A stretch of 9,153 nt of DNA, taken from NCBI GenBank assembly GCA_017557475.1, contig JAFYYO010000326.1, positions 1-9,153 of the forward strand, in the 5' to 3' direction. The translations under genes were made by a program, and so were the position numbers. Shown here one piece after another: positions 1-7,781 of the stretch (its first letter is position 1; the number at the start of each line of letters is the position of its first letter). The notes under the pieces are model-generated. The model saw only the letters and a program-made list of their open reading frames with translations. It ran no database searches and was not told the origin of the DNA. Source of the stretch: Bacteroidaceae bacterium (GTDB taxonomy: Bacteria > Bacteroidota > Bacteroidia > Bacteroidales > Bacteroidaceae).

Positions 1-524
1 CTCATGGCATAGCAGGACGAGAACATGTCCGGATGCCTTTGGCAATACACCGTACTGCCGCCGCCCCCCATTGAAAGTCCCATCACGGCCCTGTACTCCT
101 TGTCGCCCACGACACGGTATTTCTTCTCGACAGTCGGCAGGAACTCTTGGAAGAAGAAATCCTCGTACGACCAACCAGGCATGTTGAAGTAGCCGTTCCA
201 AGTGTTGTGGGTATCAGGTCCGCCTGCATTTGGCATGATGATGACAACAGGAACGCACTCGCCAGACCCTATCAACTCATCGACAACGGTCTGCATCTGC
301 CCCTTGTCTCGCCAGGCACGATAGTCGTCGCTCAAGCCATGAAGGAGGTAGATGACAGGATACTGTTGGGCTTCATTTTTGCCGAATCCATCGGGCAAAT
401 ATACGTTCAGGGGTACGTCGGCAGAGAGGATTTGACTCTTCACCGTGTCGGTCACGATTCGACCTGCAGACGAAGGCAGGCAGAGCAAGAGCAGCAAGGC
501 TGCATACAGGATGTTTTTCTTCAT
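1..524 (-). CDS. Secreted alpha/beta-hydrolase esterase (putative esterase / feruloyl-esterase-like), 3' part missing
   Basis: The gene begins at an ATG at 522-524 and runs off the left edge, leaving 174 full codons. Residues 1-20 form a Sec signal peptide: MKKN, then a leucine-rich core, then PSSA before G21. The mature part reads like the putative esterase family (PF00756, esterase D / feruloyl esterase type). It has a strand followed by YLLHG (H62-G63, oxyanion region), a VVIIMPNAGG strand and loop, and the nucleophile elbow G-L-S-M-G with Ser151 as the likely catalytic serine. The catalytic Asp and His would lie beyond the edge. Relatives hydrolyse carboxylic esters such as feruloyl or acetyl groups on plant polysaccharide, or acyl thioesters; the substrate here cannot be told. 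The signal peptide argues for a periplasmic or outside role rather than cytoplasmic S-formylglutathione hydrolase. It follows the phosphatase-family gene by 55 bp and may be co-transcribed. No strong Shine-Dalgarno is visible. Confidence 0.9.
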   Translation of the reverse strand, partial: MKKNILYAALLLLLCLPSSAGRIVTDTVKSQILSADVPLNVYLPDGFGKNEAQQYPVIYLLHGLSDDYRAWRDKGQMQTVVDELIGSGECVPVVIIMPNAGGPDTHNTWNGYFNMPGWSYEDFFFQEFLPTVEKKYRVVGDKEYRAVMGLSMGGGGSTVYCQRHPDMFSSCYAM

Positions 525-542
525 AATACCTATTACTATTGT

Positions 543-570
543 CCCTTCCTCGCCAAGAAACGAGGAAGGG
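543..570 (-). terminator. Perfect 10-bp hairpin between the phosphatase-family gene and the esterase gene
   Basis: The arms CCCTTCCTCG (543-552) and CGAGGAAGGG (561-570) are perfectly complementary around an 8-nt loop. The hairpin lies 9 nt after the TAA of the upstream gene on the minus strand. No T-run follows it; the next bases are ACAATAGTAATAGG. It may therefore be a weak or factor-assisted terminator, or an intercistronic stabilising or processing hairpin, rather than a canonical intrinsic terminator. Only 18 nt separate it from the esterase ATG. Confidence 0.5.
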
Positions 571-579
571 GCATTCTCT

Positions 580-2751
580 TTATTTCAGCACCTTCTTGCC
601 GTTGAAGATGTAGATGCCTTGTGGCAGCTTGCCGTTTACCATCTGACCGCTAAGGTCATAGACGGCATTTGTCCGCCAGTCATCATCCGCTGCACCGACA
701 TTGCCAATGGCGTCGGGATTCTCGAAGCCTATGATGAGATCGGCCTTGATGGGCATGTGGTCGGAAGTCACCTTGTCGTCGACCACCTCGTAGCTAACCT
801 TCTCCACGCCTCCTATCGGGTCGTAGCTGATGATATGGTCGATGATATAAATGCCATCGCTCCACGTAGGCGTAGTCATATCGGAATGGAAGGTAAAGCC
901 ATTCTGCTGGAGATACTGGGTGAGCACACCACGAGCGCCTTCCATCTCGCTGTCTGTGCCGTCGTCGTTGAAGTCGCCGGCAATGATGAAGGGCTTGCCC
1001 TTCGGCAGCCATCGATTAGCCTCGGCCTTGATGATGGGGCCAGTGCCACGCCTTGCAGCGGCAGAGAGACCAACATGAAGACTTGCGAAGACATAATTAT
1101 TGAACTCGGCAATCAACATGCGACGGGGCTCGAAGTCGGATGTAAGAGCAACGACCTTGACGGAGAGCGGCAGTTCCTTACAGAGAATGCCGATGCCGTA
1201 GCCAGTCAGCGCGCTGCAGAAGATGCCGTACATGCCTGTGGCCTCTGCCAATTCCTTTATCTGATACTTGTTGTCGGAACGCGAACTGAACATACTGTCA
1301 ACCTCTTGTACAGCCACGACATCGGCGTTCTGAGCAGTGATGACGCTTGCCGTCCTCGGTAGGTTCAGGTCGCCGTGGTTTTCGGCGCAATGCCTTACGT
1401 TGTAGCTCAGCACACGCAACGGCTCTTTCTGGTACTTGTTGTAAACAGGTTCTGTGTATTCTCCCCTCACCGCAGCATCGAGTTCGCTGATGTATCTCTC
1501 ATAGATAATATCGTACACGCCGTTAGCAAGGGCTTCGTCGGCCTTGTCCCACAGGTTTCGGAAGGCTTGAAGTTGCTCTTCGCTAAGGTTGTCAAAGGTC
1601 TTGACATAAGGATTGCCTACCTCAACCATCTTGCGGGCAAGAGCCAATCTCAACTGTGCCGACGGGCTTTCCAACGATGTGGCATCCACCTTTTGCACCT
1701 TCCACTGTTCCACAAGAACCCCTTCTGTGCCGATATGCGGGTAAGGTGTTCCTTCGACAGGAGTAAACATTTCTCCATCAACATTGTAGATCTGAAAGTT
1801 CCTTTTATCATTTAGGGCCTTGATGAATAGCAGCGGCTCCTCTTCATCCTCTGCCATGCAAACCAGATTCTGAATCATTGAGCCGATGACGTATTTGCCT
1901 GTTGCGTAGCTGCGAATCTGATAAAGGCCGTTATCCTTATCGACTGCCTCGATGTAGTAAATGCAACGTGGGTCGTCGCTATGCAAGGTGTTCAGGACGA
2001 GACTGGCGTCAAACTCGTATGCCTGAGCGTCGGCCTTCAAGTCGGTCCAGCACTTCTTGTCCGTACTATAGGCATACAAGATGTTGTAGTAGCCACTTGC
2101 CATCTTGAAGAAGTCCGACGGATCCTCATTGCCGCCTCCACTATCGTCCACTGCATAGATATGCCAGCGTGCAGGGTAGCCATTGGTTGCCACGTCGTCA
2201 ACATAAGTAGTGACGCCAACATCTTGCTTGGCAAGACAATTGTTGGGGCGGTCGCTGCGGACGAAGCCCTGCACATGCGGAGAGCGTGGGTCTTCGCTGC
2301 TAATCATATAAAATCGTCCTGCGCCATCCTCAAGGTCAGTCAGCGTATAGCCAACAGGAGTGGTTGAGAAGAGCACATCGTTGTCTGAGCCAGTCTTCCT
2401 GCCGAGATATTGTTCCTTTACTTTGTTCTTGAAAGCCCATTGGTCTTCGCCTACTTTCTCGGCTATCCACTGAAAAGCTTCCTCTTCTTCGTCGAAGTCA
2501 CCCCAATAGACATACTGGGCGCCCCACTTGATGGTGTAGCTGTCTAACTGTGTGGACATGCCCTTCGGTTTGCCCGTGCTGTTGCCGGCAAACTTCGTGC
2601 GGTCACTGATGATGAAATATGCCTTGCCCTCCTGTAAGTCTTCCGGGTAGAAGACACGCGTGTAACCTTCTATGAGGTTTTGAGCTTTCACCCCACATAC
2701 TGCTATCATCGCAATGAAGGAAAGCAGCAAGAAAGATTTCAACCTTCTCAT
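580..2751 (-). CDS. Secreted endonuclease/exonuclease/phosphatase (EEP) family enzyme with N-terminal binding modules and C-terminal sorting-like tail
   Basis: This 723-residue protein is read from the ATG at 2749-2751. An in-frame ATG at 2781 is less likely, because the downstream start gives a proper signal peptide (MRRLKSFLLL ... VKAQ, cleavage near residue 24). Residues about 37-197 form a module also found in the upstream neighbour. Residues about 218-352 form a second, perhaps beta-trefoil-like module (GYYNI ... YATGKYVIGS ... QWKV). About 355-440 is a helical linker. About 446-674 is the EEP catalytic domain with SYNVRH (N451), QEVD (E483), GDFN (D593, N595) and SDHMP (D664, H665), so the metal-binding and catalytic set looks complete. 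The family cleaves phosphodiester or phosphomonoester bonds (DNases, sphingomyelinases, inositol-phosphate phosphatases), and the substrate cannot be told here. The last ~27 residues (YDLSGQ ... GIYIFNGKKVLK) resemble Bacteroidetes C-terminal sorting tails. It probably acts at the cell surface or outside. Confidence 0.88.
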   Translation of the reverse strand: MRRLKSFLLLSFIAMIAVCGVKAQNLIEGYTRVFYPEDLQEGKAYFIISDRTKFAGNSTGKPKGMSTQLDSYTIKWGAQYVYWGDFDEEEEAFQWIAEKVGEDQWAFKNKVKEQYLGRKTGSDNDVLFSTTPVGYTLTDLEDGAGRFYMISSEDPRSPHVQGFVRSDRPNNCLAKQDVGVTTYVDDVATNGYPARWHIYAVDDSGGGNEDPSDFFKMASGYYNILYAYSTDKKCWTDLKADAQAYEFDASLVLNTLHSDDPRCIYYIEAVDKDNGLYQIRSYATGKYVIGSMIQNLVCMAEDEEEPLLFIKALNDKRNFQIYNVDGEMFTPVEGTPYPHIGTEGVLVEQWKVQKVDATSLESPSAQLRLALARKMVEVGNPYVKTFDNLSEEQLQAFRNLWDKADEALANGVYDIIYERYISELDAAVRGEYTEPVYNKYQKEPLRVLSYNVRHCAENHGDLNLPRTASVITAQNADVVAVQEVDSMFSSRSDNKYQIKELAEATGMYGIFCSALTGYGIGILCKELPLSVKVVALTSDFEPRRMLIAEFNNYVFASLHVGLSAAARRGTGPIIKAEANRWLPKGKPFIIAGDFNDDGTDSEMEGARGVLTQYLQQNGFTFHSDMTTPTWSDGIYIIDHIISYDPIGGVEKVSYEVVDDKVTSDHMPIKADLIIGFENPDAIGNVGAADDDWRTNAVYDLSGQMVNGKLPQGIYIFNGKKVLK
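2161..2643 (-). repeat. Shared ~165-residue module, copy 2 (in the EEP enzyme)
   Basis: Residues about 37-197 of the EEP protein align along their length with residues about 238-404 of the neighbouring large protein. Landmarks in the same order in both are EG..(F/Y)(F/Y)IISDR, QYVYWGD, QWAF.NK, PVGYTLTDL, HVQG..RSDR, LAKQ and NGYP.RW. Repeated aromatic and glycine spacing suggests a beta-rich binding fold, perhaps beta-trefoil-like; that fold call is an inference. I do not recognise a named family. Confidence 0.8.
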
Positions 2752-2783
2752 GATTATGATACTTAAGAGTAATAAATCCAATT

Positions 2784-2813
2784 CCCCGCCTCCCTTTTCA
2801 GGGGGAGACGGGG
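2784..2813 (-). repeat. GC-rich palindromic (REP-like) element between the large gene and the EEP gene
   Basis: The arms CCCCGCCTCCC (2784-2794) and GGGAGACGGGG (2803-2813) pair over 11 positions around an 8-nt loop. The single imperfect pair is C opposite A on the plus strand but U opposite G in a minus-strand RNA, so the minus transcript folds better. It sits 21 nt after the TAA of the large gene and 32 nt before the EEP start codon. No T-run follows; the next bases are AATTGGATTTATTA. It may attenuate or separate expression within the presumed operon. The G/C-run character resembles the element inside the helicase gene. Confidence 0.6.
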
Positions 2814-2834
2814 TTAGGAGTGTAAGAAGATCTC

Positions 2835-5800
2835 TTACTTAACGAGAATCTTCTTGCCGTTCACGATGTTGATACCCTTCTGCATCCTCTGGAGCCGCTG
2901 ACCAGCAAGGTTGTAGATCAATTGACCTTTGTCCGTTGTCTGTTGCCCATTGTCAATATTCTCAATGCCTGTAGCATCGTCGCCTTCGAAGAGGAATGCC
3001 TTAATACCAGAGGCATTTTCGGGCTCAAGATAAGCCTTACCTGCAGGAATGGTGGTTCCAGCCGTTGCATTATAGAAGCCTACGGACTTGCCTTCGGGTT
3101 TAGCGAGAATGTACTGGGTACCGTCAGCTTCGAGATCCTCAGCCGTTCCCTTCAGGTCGTTGTCTGCGATGTTGTCGGGATAGCCTGCATAGGTTATCGT
3201 CATCTTGACGATGCGCCATTGCTTGGAGCTTGTATTGGTAAATGTTACACTCTCGGCATTGCCTGTCCATGTAGAACCGGTGTACTCGCCATCACTGATC
3301 TCGATGTTCTCGCTCTTGAATTCATAGCCGCTGACGAAGCTGAACTCTATCTTTGTGATAGGTGCCGGAGCAGAGATGGTCATGGCGTTGCCAGCATAGA
3401 GGCGTATTGCGTAGCCACTGGTGTAGTACTTGGGAGCATAACCTGTGTTAGCACCTTGGTCGAAGCTGAAGGTCAGACCTCCCACCTTAGTGGTTTGAAG
3501 GTCTACTCCATTCTCAACGCCCCAATCAACGAAGGCAATTTCCGTGCTCTTCTCTTCTGGCGTTGCGGGCTTGAAGCCATAGAAGCCAGGAGCACCCTTG
3601 AGCACTACAGGCTCCCAAGCAGGAACTGTACCCTCAACGGCACTGAGCTTCAGCCATTCCTCATCAATCTTGCCAGTGAATACCTGAACGCCTTCGGGGA
3701 CTGTCACTGCATCGGGGATGTACATCGTGGCATAGCCAGCCTCAGTGATCTCCCTAACGATAGCATGAGTCTTATCGAAAATAGGATATGCGTCTTCACC
3801 GATGTTCTGATACCAGCCAGCACCGAGCCTTGCGCAAAGCGAACCATTGGCGACTTCCTCTTCGGTCACCTGAGTTCCACCGACATACGTACCAATCAGA
3901 TTGAGGTAGTAGCTGTTGTTGATGACAACGGTACCGCTCTTGTGTGTCAGGGTGAAGCAGTTACCTTCGCCTGTGCCTTCAGTGAGAGAGCAGAGAGAAT
4001 AGCAGTTGTTCAAGGTTGTGGAAGAGGTTCCGTTCGACCATGCAGAGAAGCTGCTGTACATAGAAGTATTCTCATTACCCATCTCGCCAAGAGTAGCACA
4101 GTTATTGAAGGTGATGTTTGCATAGTTGGCACCCAGCATGCCGCCATCGCCTGTTACGCCACTGCGCTGGCCTGTGATATTGACATTGGTGATAACATTC
4201 TCTACGAGCACGTTGCCATATGCACGACCGATGAGGGCACCGTAATGGATGTTCGTAACAACAGCACTTCCCTCAACATAGAGGTTGCGGATAGTCGCGT
4301 CTTTGACGAAGGCAAACAGTCCGCGCCACTTGTCTGCGACGAGAGCATAGTGATAGGTGATAGTGTGACCGCCGCCATCGAAGACGCCAGCAAACTCTGC
4401 TGCTTCTGTACCAATCATCAAGTCGGGATAGTCGCTTGTACTGAGGTCGATGTCTGCCGTCAGGAGTGCATTGAGGCTAGTTGTACCCTCGCTTATCTTC
4501 GTAGCAAACCAGTTGAGTTTCTGGGCTGTGTCAATGAGGTAGTAGCCTTCTGCATTCTGCTTCGGGCTGCCACAAACTGTGCAAATGCCATCAGCGTCAT
4601 ACTGGTGGTCTGGCTTTGTGATTTGGCCTTCGGTATTGCTATAAGTAATTGGAGCGTCGGGAAGTTCTGCGCCATCGCAACGAACAGCACCGTTTGCATA
4701 AACCTGTGCATGAGAAGCGAAGGGAACAGGAAGTGCATCGGTTCCGATTGTCTGATACCAACCGATGACACTTTGGTCGCCGTTGAGTTTGTAGCAGAAC
4801 TCGCCGTTTGCCAAGTCCTCGGTGATAGGTGTTCCCTGCTGCTTATCAATGTAGTTGAGGTAGTAGCAGTTGTTGAAATAGTTGGCGCTTGTACCGCCAT
4901 GCGTCAGGGTAGCACTATTGCCGTCGATTGTTGTGCCGTCCTTGAACTCGCAGGTAGTGTAGCAGTTGTTGAGTGTTACACTGCTGCTGCCGTTTGACCA
5001 GCCAGAGAACGGGCTGTACATAGAAGTGCCAGAATTACCCATCTTGCCGAGTACGGCACAGTTATTGAAGGTGATGTTTGCATAGTTTGCACCCAACATA
5101 CCTCCGTCGCCTTGTACGCCTGTTGTGGATTTGCCTGTAATGTCGACATTGGTCACAACATTCTCAACGAGAACATCTTCGTATGCAACGCCGATGAGTG
5201 CGCCGAAGTGGATGTTTGTCGAAACAGCATTGCCTTCAACGCGAAGGTTGCGGATTGTGGCATTCTTGACAGAACGGAAGAGGCCACGCCACTTCTCGGT
5301 AACATTCGTATAATTATAGGTAATAGTGTGTTCCTGTCCGTCGAAGATGCCGCTGAAAGGATTGCCTTCCGTTGCAATCATCGTGTTGGGATAAGCGCTT
5401 GTACTGAGGTCGATGTCGGCAGTCAGCTTCACATTGCCGCAAGGCTTGCCTAGTGCCAAGAACTCTGCATACCAAGCAAGTTCATTTGCAGTACCAATGT
5501 TGTAGTAACCTGCATCATCGGGAGTGAGATAATTCACATCCAGTGTGCCGCAGACAGAACACCAGCCTCCTTCGAAGGTGTGAGGAGGAATAGTTGATGT
5601 GGCAGAGTTGCTATAGACGAGTGTGCCGCCAGCACTTGTGCCGTCGCACTTCAGTTCACCGTTTGCATAAACCTGTGCATGGGAAGCGAAGGGAACGGGT
5701 TGTGCGTCTCCATCAAGCGTTTGATACCAGCCAATCGTACTCTGGTCGCCATTGAGTGTGTAGCAGAACTCGCCGCTTGCCAGTTGCTCTTCCGTGATAG

Positions 5801-7700
5801 CTGTGCCCTGCACCGTTCCTATCTCATTGAGGTAGTAGCAGTTGTTCAAAGTGATCGGACCACCTGTGTGTGTCAGAGTGAAGCAGTTGCCTGTGCCTGT
5901 GCCTTCCTTGAGTTCGCAAGCTGTGTAGCAATTGTTCAATATGGTCATAGAGCTACCATTCGACCATGCAGAGAAGCTGCTGTACATGGAGCTGCCAGGA
6001 TTACCCATCTTGCCCAAAGTGGCGCAGTTGTTGAATGTAATCTGGGCGTAGTTGGCACCCAGCATACCGCCGTCGCCTGTTACACCACTGCGGTTTCCGG
6101 TAATGTCGACATTGGTTACTACGTTCTCAACGAGCACTGTACCGTTAGCCTGACCGATGAGTGCTCCGAAGTGGATAGCTGTTGAAACCACTGTGCCTTC
6201 TACATAGAGGTTGCGGATAGTTGCATTATTGACGTATGCAAACAAGCCGCAGTAGTTGCTGGTGATGTCGTAGTTATATGTAACCTTATGCTCTGCTCCG
6301 TCGAAGGTGCCAGCATACTGATTGGTGCTTGTGCCAACCATCACGTTGCCTGTGAGTTCGATGTCGGCGGTGAGAACGGCGTCGAGTTCGGTCTGGCCAT
6401 CAGCCACGGCTTGTGCGAAGGCTTCGAACTCTTCGGCAGTGCCAATTTGTGTCCTCGGATCGACTGGCTCGTCGGCATTGAGCTTCAACAGCCTCCAGCG
6501 ACCGGGATAGCCGTTTCGGGCTACGTCGGCATCTGCGTAGTCGTCATCGCCCACATTCTGCTTGGCGAGGCTATTGTTTCCGCGGTCGCTGCGAAGGTAG
6601 CCTTGAACATGCAGGGAGTGCTCTGATTCGTCGTTTGTCATGTAGAACTTGCCTGCGCCTTCTGCAAGGTCGGTAAGCGTATAGCCAACAGGATCATCGG
6701 AGAAGATAACGTCAGCCTCTCCCTCGTTCATGTTGCCGATGTATTGATTCTTTTCCTTGTTGAGGAAAGCCCATTGGTCACCAACTTTCTTAGCTGTCCA
6801 GACGAAGCCATCGGCCTCCTCGTTGAGGTCGCCCCAATAAACGTATTGTTCTCCCCAATTGGCAGCATAGTTGCTTTGGAGAGTGGACATAGCCTTGGGC
6901 TTGGCAGTTTTGGTGCCGTTGAACTTGCCGCGGTCACTGATGATGTAGAACTGGTCGCCTTCCTTAATCGCACTTGCGTCGGTAATCCAGGGGGAGTCGT
7001 CGAGGCTGCCCAGTGCAATCGCCTCTTCGTCGGTGAGGGGTGTCTCCCAGAATGCTACCTCGGAAACGTAGGTGTCTGACATCTCACCATCATCGTCTGC
7101 ATGCAGATAGAAGACGGGGTCAATCTCGAAGCGTCCGTCTGTGGTGGCGTAGTCGATGACCTTCTCACCGTTCACATAGACCTTGACAGAGCCGTTGCTG
7201 TTTGTCATTATAATACGATACCACATGTCATTCCAGATGCAGCCGTAGTAGCCACCGAGATAACCACCAAGTCCGATTTGGCTCTTGCTAATGAAGAGGT
7301 CGCCGTCGTTGGCATTGTTTCCGTTTGTCTGGAACAAGCCGTCATAACCGTAGGCATTGGGCACCTTCAGGTCGATCATGAAGGAGAAGTTTGTGGAAGA
7401 CGCTGCACCTTCGGCACGTGTAACCTTCAAGGCTGCAGTTTTAGGCACAAAGATAGCGCTGCTTCCGTTTGGACCTTCAGCTACTGTAATGCCTGCTTCG
7501 CTTACTGATGCAGGCGAAATACTGGCATTGCCCATCACAGCTGGGCTTAGCGTGACGTTTCCCACCGTAGCGGCCATCAGGTCGCTGGTGTTGTCGAATT
7601 TCCACTGACCGCTTGGTTCAGGTGTCTGAGCTAAAGCCGTCAAGTTTCCTGCTACGCCGACTAGGACTAGCAGGAGCATCGAAAGGAATCTTTTTCTCAT
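2835..7700 (-). CDS. Large secreted LamG-domain / GLUG-like beta-solenoid repeat protein (putative surface adhesin or glycan binder)
   Basis: This 1621-residue protein starts at the ATG at 7698-7700. Residues 1-25 form a Sec signal peptide (MRKRFLS ... LTALAQ). About 30-235 reads as a LamG / concanavalin-A-like domain (Laminin_G_3 type): FSFMIDLKV, WYRIIM, VKVYVNGEKV, and a VSEVAFWETPLTDEE ending. About 238-404 is the module shared with the downstream EEP enzyme. About 419-1315 holds three tandem repeats resembling the GLUG motif (GLFAYV ... ATIRNLYVEG ... GALIG ... GGMLGANY), predicted to form a beta-solenoid. About 1316-1510 and 1514-1580 are beta-rich parts seen in Prevotella-type surface proteins. 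The tail (YNLAGQ ... INIVNGKKILVK) resembles a C-terminal sorting signal. No catalytic motif is seen, so surface binding or adhesion is the likely role. It is probably transcribed from the promoter near 7782-7813, followed by the EEP and esterase genes. Exact ligand and secretion route are unknown. Confidence 0.88.
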   Translation of the reverse strand: MRKRFLSMLLLVLVGVAGNLTALAQTPEPSGQWKFDNTSDLMAATVGNVTLSPAVMGNASISPASVSEAGITVAEGPNGSSAIFVPKTAALKVTRAEGAASSTNFSFMIDLKVPNAYGYDGLFQTNGNNANDGDLFISKSQIGLGGYLGGYYGCIWNDMWYRIIMTNSNGSVKVYVNGEKVIDYATTDGRFEIDPVFYLHADDDGEMSDTYVSEVAFWETPLTDEEAIALGSLDDSPWITDASAIKEGDQFYIISDRGKFNGTKTAKPKAMSTLQSNYAANWGEQYVYWGDLNEEADGFVWTAKKVGDQWAFLNKEKNQYIGNMNEGEADVIFSDDPVGYTLTDLAEGAGKFYMTNDESEHSLHVQGYLRSDRGNNSLAKQNVGDDDYADADVARNGYPGRWRLLKLNADEPVDPRTQIGTAEEFEAFAQAVADGQTELDAVLTADIELTGNVMVGTSTNQYAGTFDGAEHKVTYNYDITSNYCGLFAYVNNATIRNLYVEGTVVSTAIHFGALIGQANGTVLVENVVTNVDITGNRSGVTGDGGMLGANYAQITFNNCATLGKMGNPGSSMYSSFSAWSNGSSMTILNNCYTACELKEGTGTGNCFTLTHTGGPITLNNCYYLNEIGTVQGTAITEEQLASGEFCYTLNGDQSTIGWYQTLDGDAQPVPFASHAQVYANGELKCDGTSAGGTLVYSNSATSTIPPHTFEGGWCSVCGTLDVNYLTPDDAGYYNIGTANELAWYAEFLALGKPCGNVKLTADIDLSTSAYPNTMIATEGNPFSGIFDGQEHTITYNYTNVTEKWRGLFRSVKNATIRNLRVEGNAVSTNIHFGALIGVAYEDVLVENVVTNVDITGKSTTGVQGDGGMLGANYANITFNNCAVLGKMGNSGTSMYSPFSGWSNGSSSVTLNNCYTTCEFKDGTTIDGNSATLTHGGTSANYFNNCYYLNYIDKQQGTPITEDLANGEFCYKLNGDQSVIGWYQTIGTDALPVPFASHAQVYANGAVRCDGAELPDAPITYSNTEGQITKPDHQYDADGICTVCGSPKQNAEGYYLIDTAQKLNWFATKISEGTTSLNALLTADIDLSTSDYPDLMIGTEAAEFAGVFDGGGHTITYHYALVADKWRGLFAFVKDATIRNLYVEGSAVVTNIHYGALIGRAYGNVLVENVITNVNITGQRSGVTGDGGMLGANYANITFNNCATLGEMGNENTSMYSSFSAWSNGTSSTTLNNCYSLCSLTEGTGEGNCFTLTHKSGTVVINNSYYLNLIGTYVGGTQVTEEEVANGSLCARLGAGWYQNIGEDAYPIFDKTHAIVREITEAGYATMYIPDAVTVPEGVQVFTGKIDEEWLKLSAVEGTVPAWEPVVLKGAPGFYGFKPATPEEKSTEIAFVDWGVENGVDLQTTKVGGLTFSFDQGANTGYAPKYYTSGYAIRLYAGNAMTISAPAPITKIEFSFVSGYEFKSENIEISDGEYTGSTWTGNAESVTFTNTSSKQWRIVKMTITYAGYPDNIADNDLKGTAEDLEADGTQYILAKPEGKSVGFYNATAGTTIPAGKAYLEPENASGIKAFLFEGDDATGIENIDNGQQTTDKGQLIYNLAGQRLQRMQKGINIVNGKKILVK
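2922..2956. repeat. Five degenerate tandem heptamers inside the 3' end of the large gene
   Basis: On the plus strand five 7-nt units follow each other: TTGACCT, TTGTCCG, TTGTCTG, TTGCCCA and TTGTCAA. They are read in frame on the minus strand as residues about 1583-1594 (DNGQQTTDKGQ plus L), directly before the sorting-like tail. The low-complexity stretch looks like an inserted or expanded heptamer repeat rather than conserved protein. Confidence 0.7.
3756..6446 (-). repeat. Three tandem repeats of about 320, 320 and 260 residues in the large surface protein
   Basis: Copy 1 covers 5499-6446 (residues about 419-734), copy 2 covers 4536-5498 (735-1055) and copy 3 covers 3756-4535 (1056-1315, shorter at its end). 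Each starts with an (I)(G/D)TA opening, then LTADI(E/D)L, an (A/S)G(T/I/V)FDG..H..TY segment, ATIRNL.VEG, H(F/Y)GALIG, VLVENV.TNV(D/N)ITG, GDGGMLGANYA.ITFNNCA and a NN.Y.LN closing part. Copies 1 and 2 end in a Cys pair (CSVCG, CTVCG) that copy 3 lacks. Several 25-32 nt blocks are identical between copies at DNA level. Confidence 0.9.
6489..6989 (-). repeat. Shared ~165-residue module, copy 1 (in the large surface protein)
   Basis: Residues about 238-404 of the large protein carry the same ordered blocks as the EEP enzyme's N-terminal module: EGDQFYIISDR, QYVYWGD, DQWAF, PVGYTLTDL, HVQGYLRSDR, LAKQNVG and NGYPGRW. Here the module sits between the LamG domain and the first solenoid repeat, while in the EEP enzyme it directly follows the signal peptide. 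Its mobility between architectures supports an independent folding domain. Confidence 0.8.
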
Positions 7701-7781
7701 AGTAAAACTTTTTAGGTTAATAATAACTTGTTTATTTGTTGTATAGTCTTAGTACTTTTGATAAATGAGGATTATCGCCCA

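Noticed and set aside
480..524. Lipoprotein signal in the esterase (Cys15 in the hydrophobic core)
   Set aside because: The residues before the Cys are LLLL, without the small residue needed at -1, and a good type I cleavage site (SSA-G) follows.
445..1362. A 305-codon plus-strand open frame antisense to the EEP gene
   Set aside because: The minus-strand frame carries a complete EEP motif set, and the plus-strand product shows no recognisable motif or start signal.
2752..2781. Upstream start for the EEP gene at 2781 (10 extra residues)
   Set aside because: The extension (MDLLLLSIII) breaks the normal signal-peptide layout; the start at 2751 gives a basic n-region, hydrophobic core and VKAQ cleavage site.
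2822..2838. Small palindrome GTAAGA / TCTTAC overlapping the large gene's stop codon
   Set aside because: Only 6-bp A/T-rich arms; too weak to call a terminator, and chance is a sufficient explanation.
2922..4997. A 691-codon open frame on the plus strand, antisense to the large gene
   Set aside because: The product is Cys/Val/Ile/Ala-rich without domain signature, lies wholly inside the repeated part of a clear secreted protein, and has no promoter. It is explained by the codon use of the minus-strand gene.
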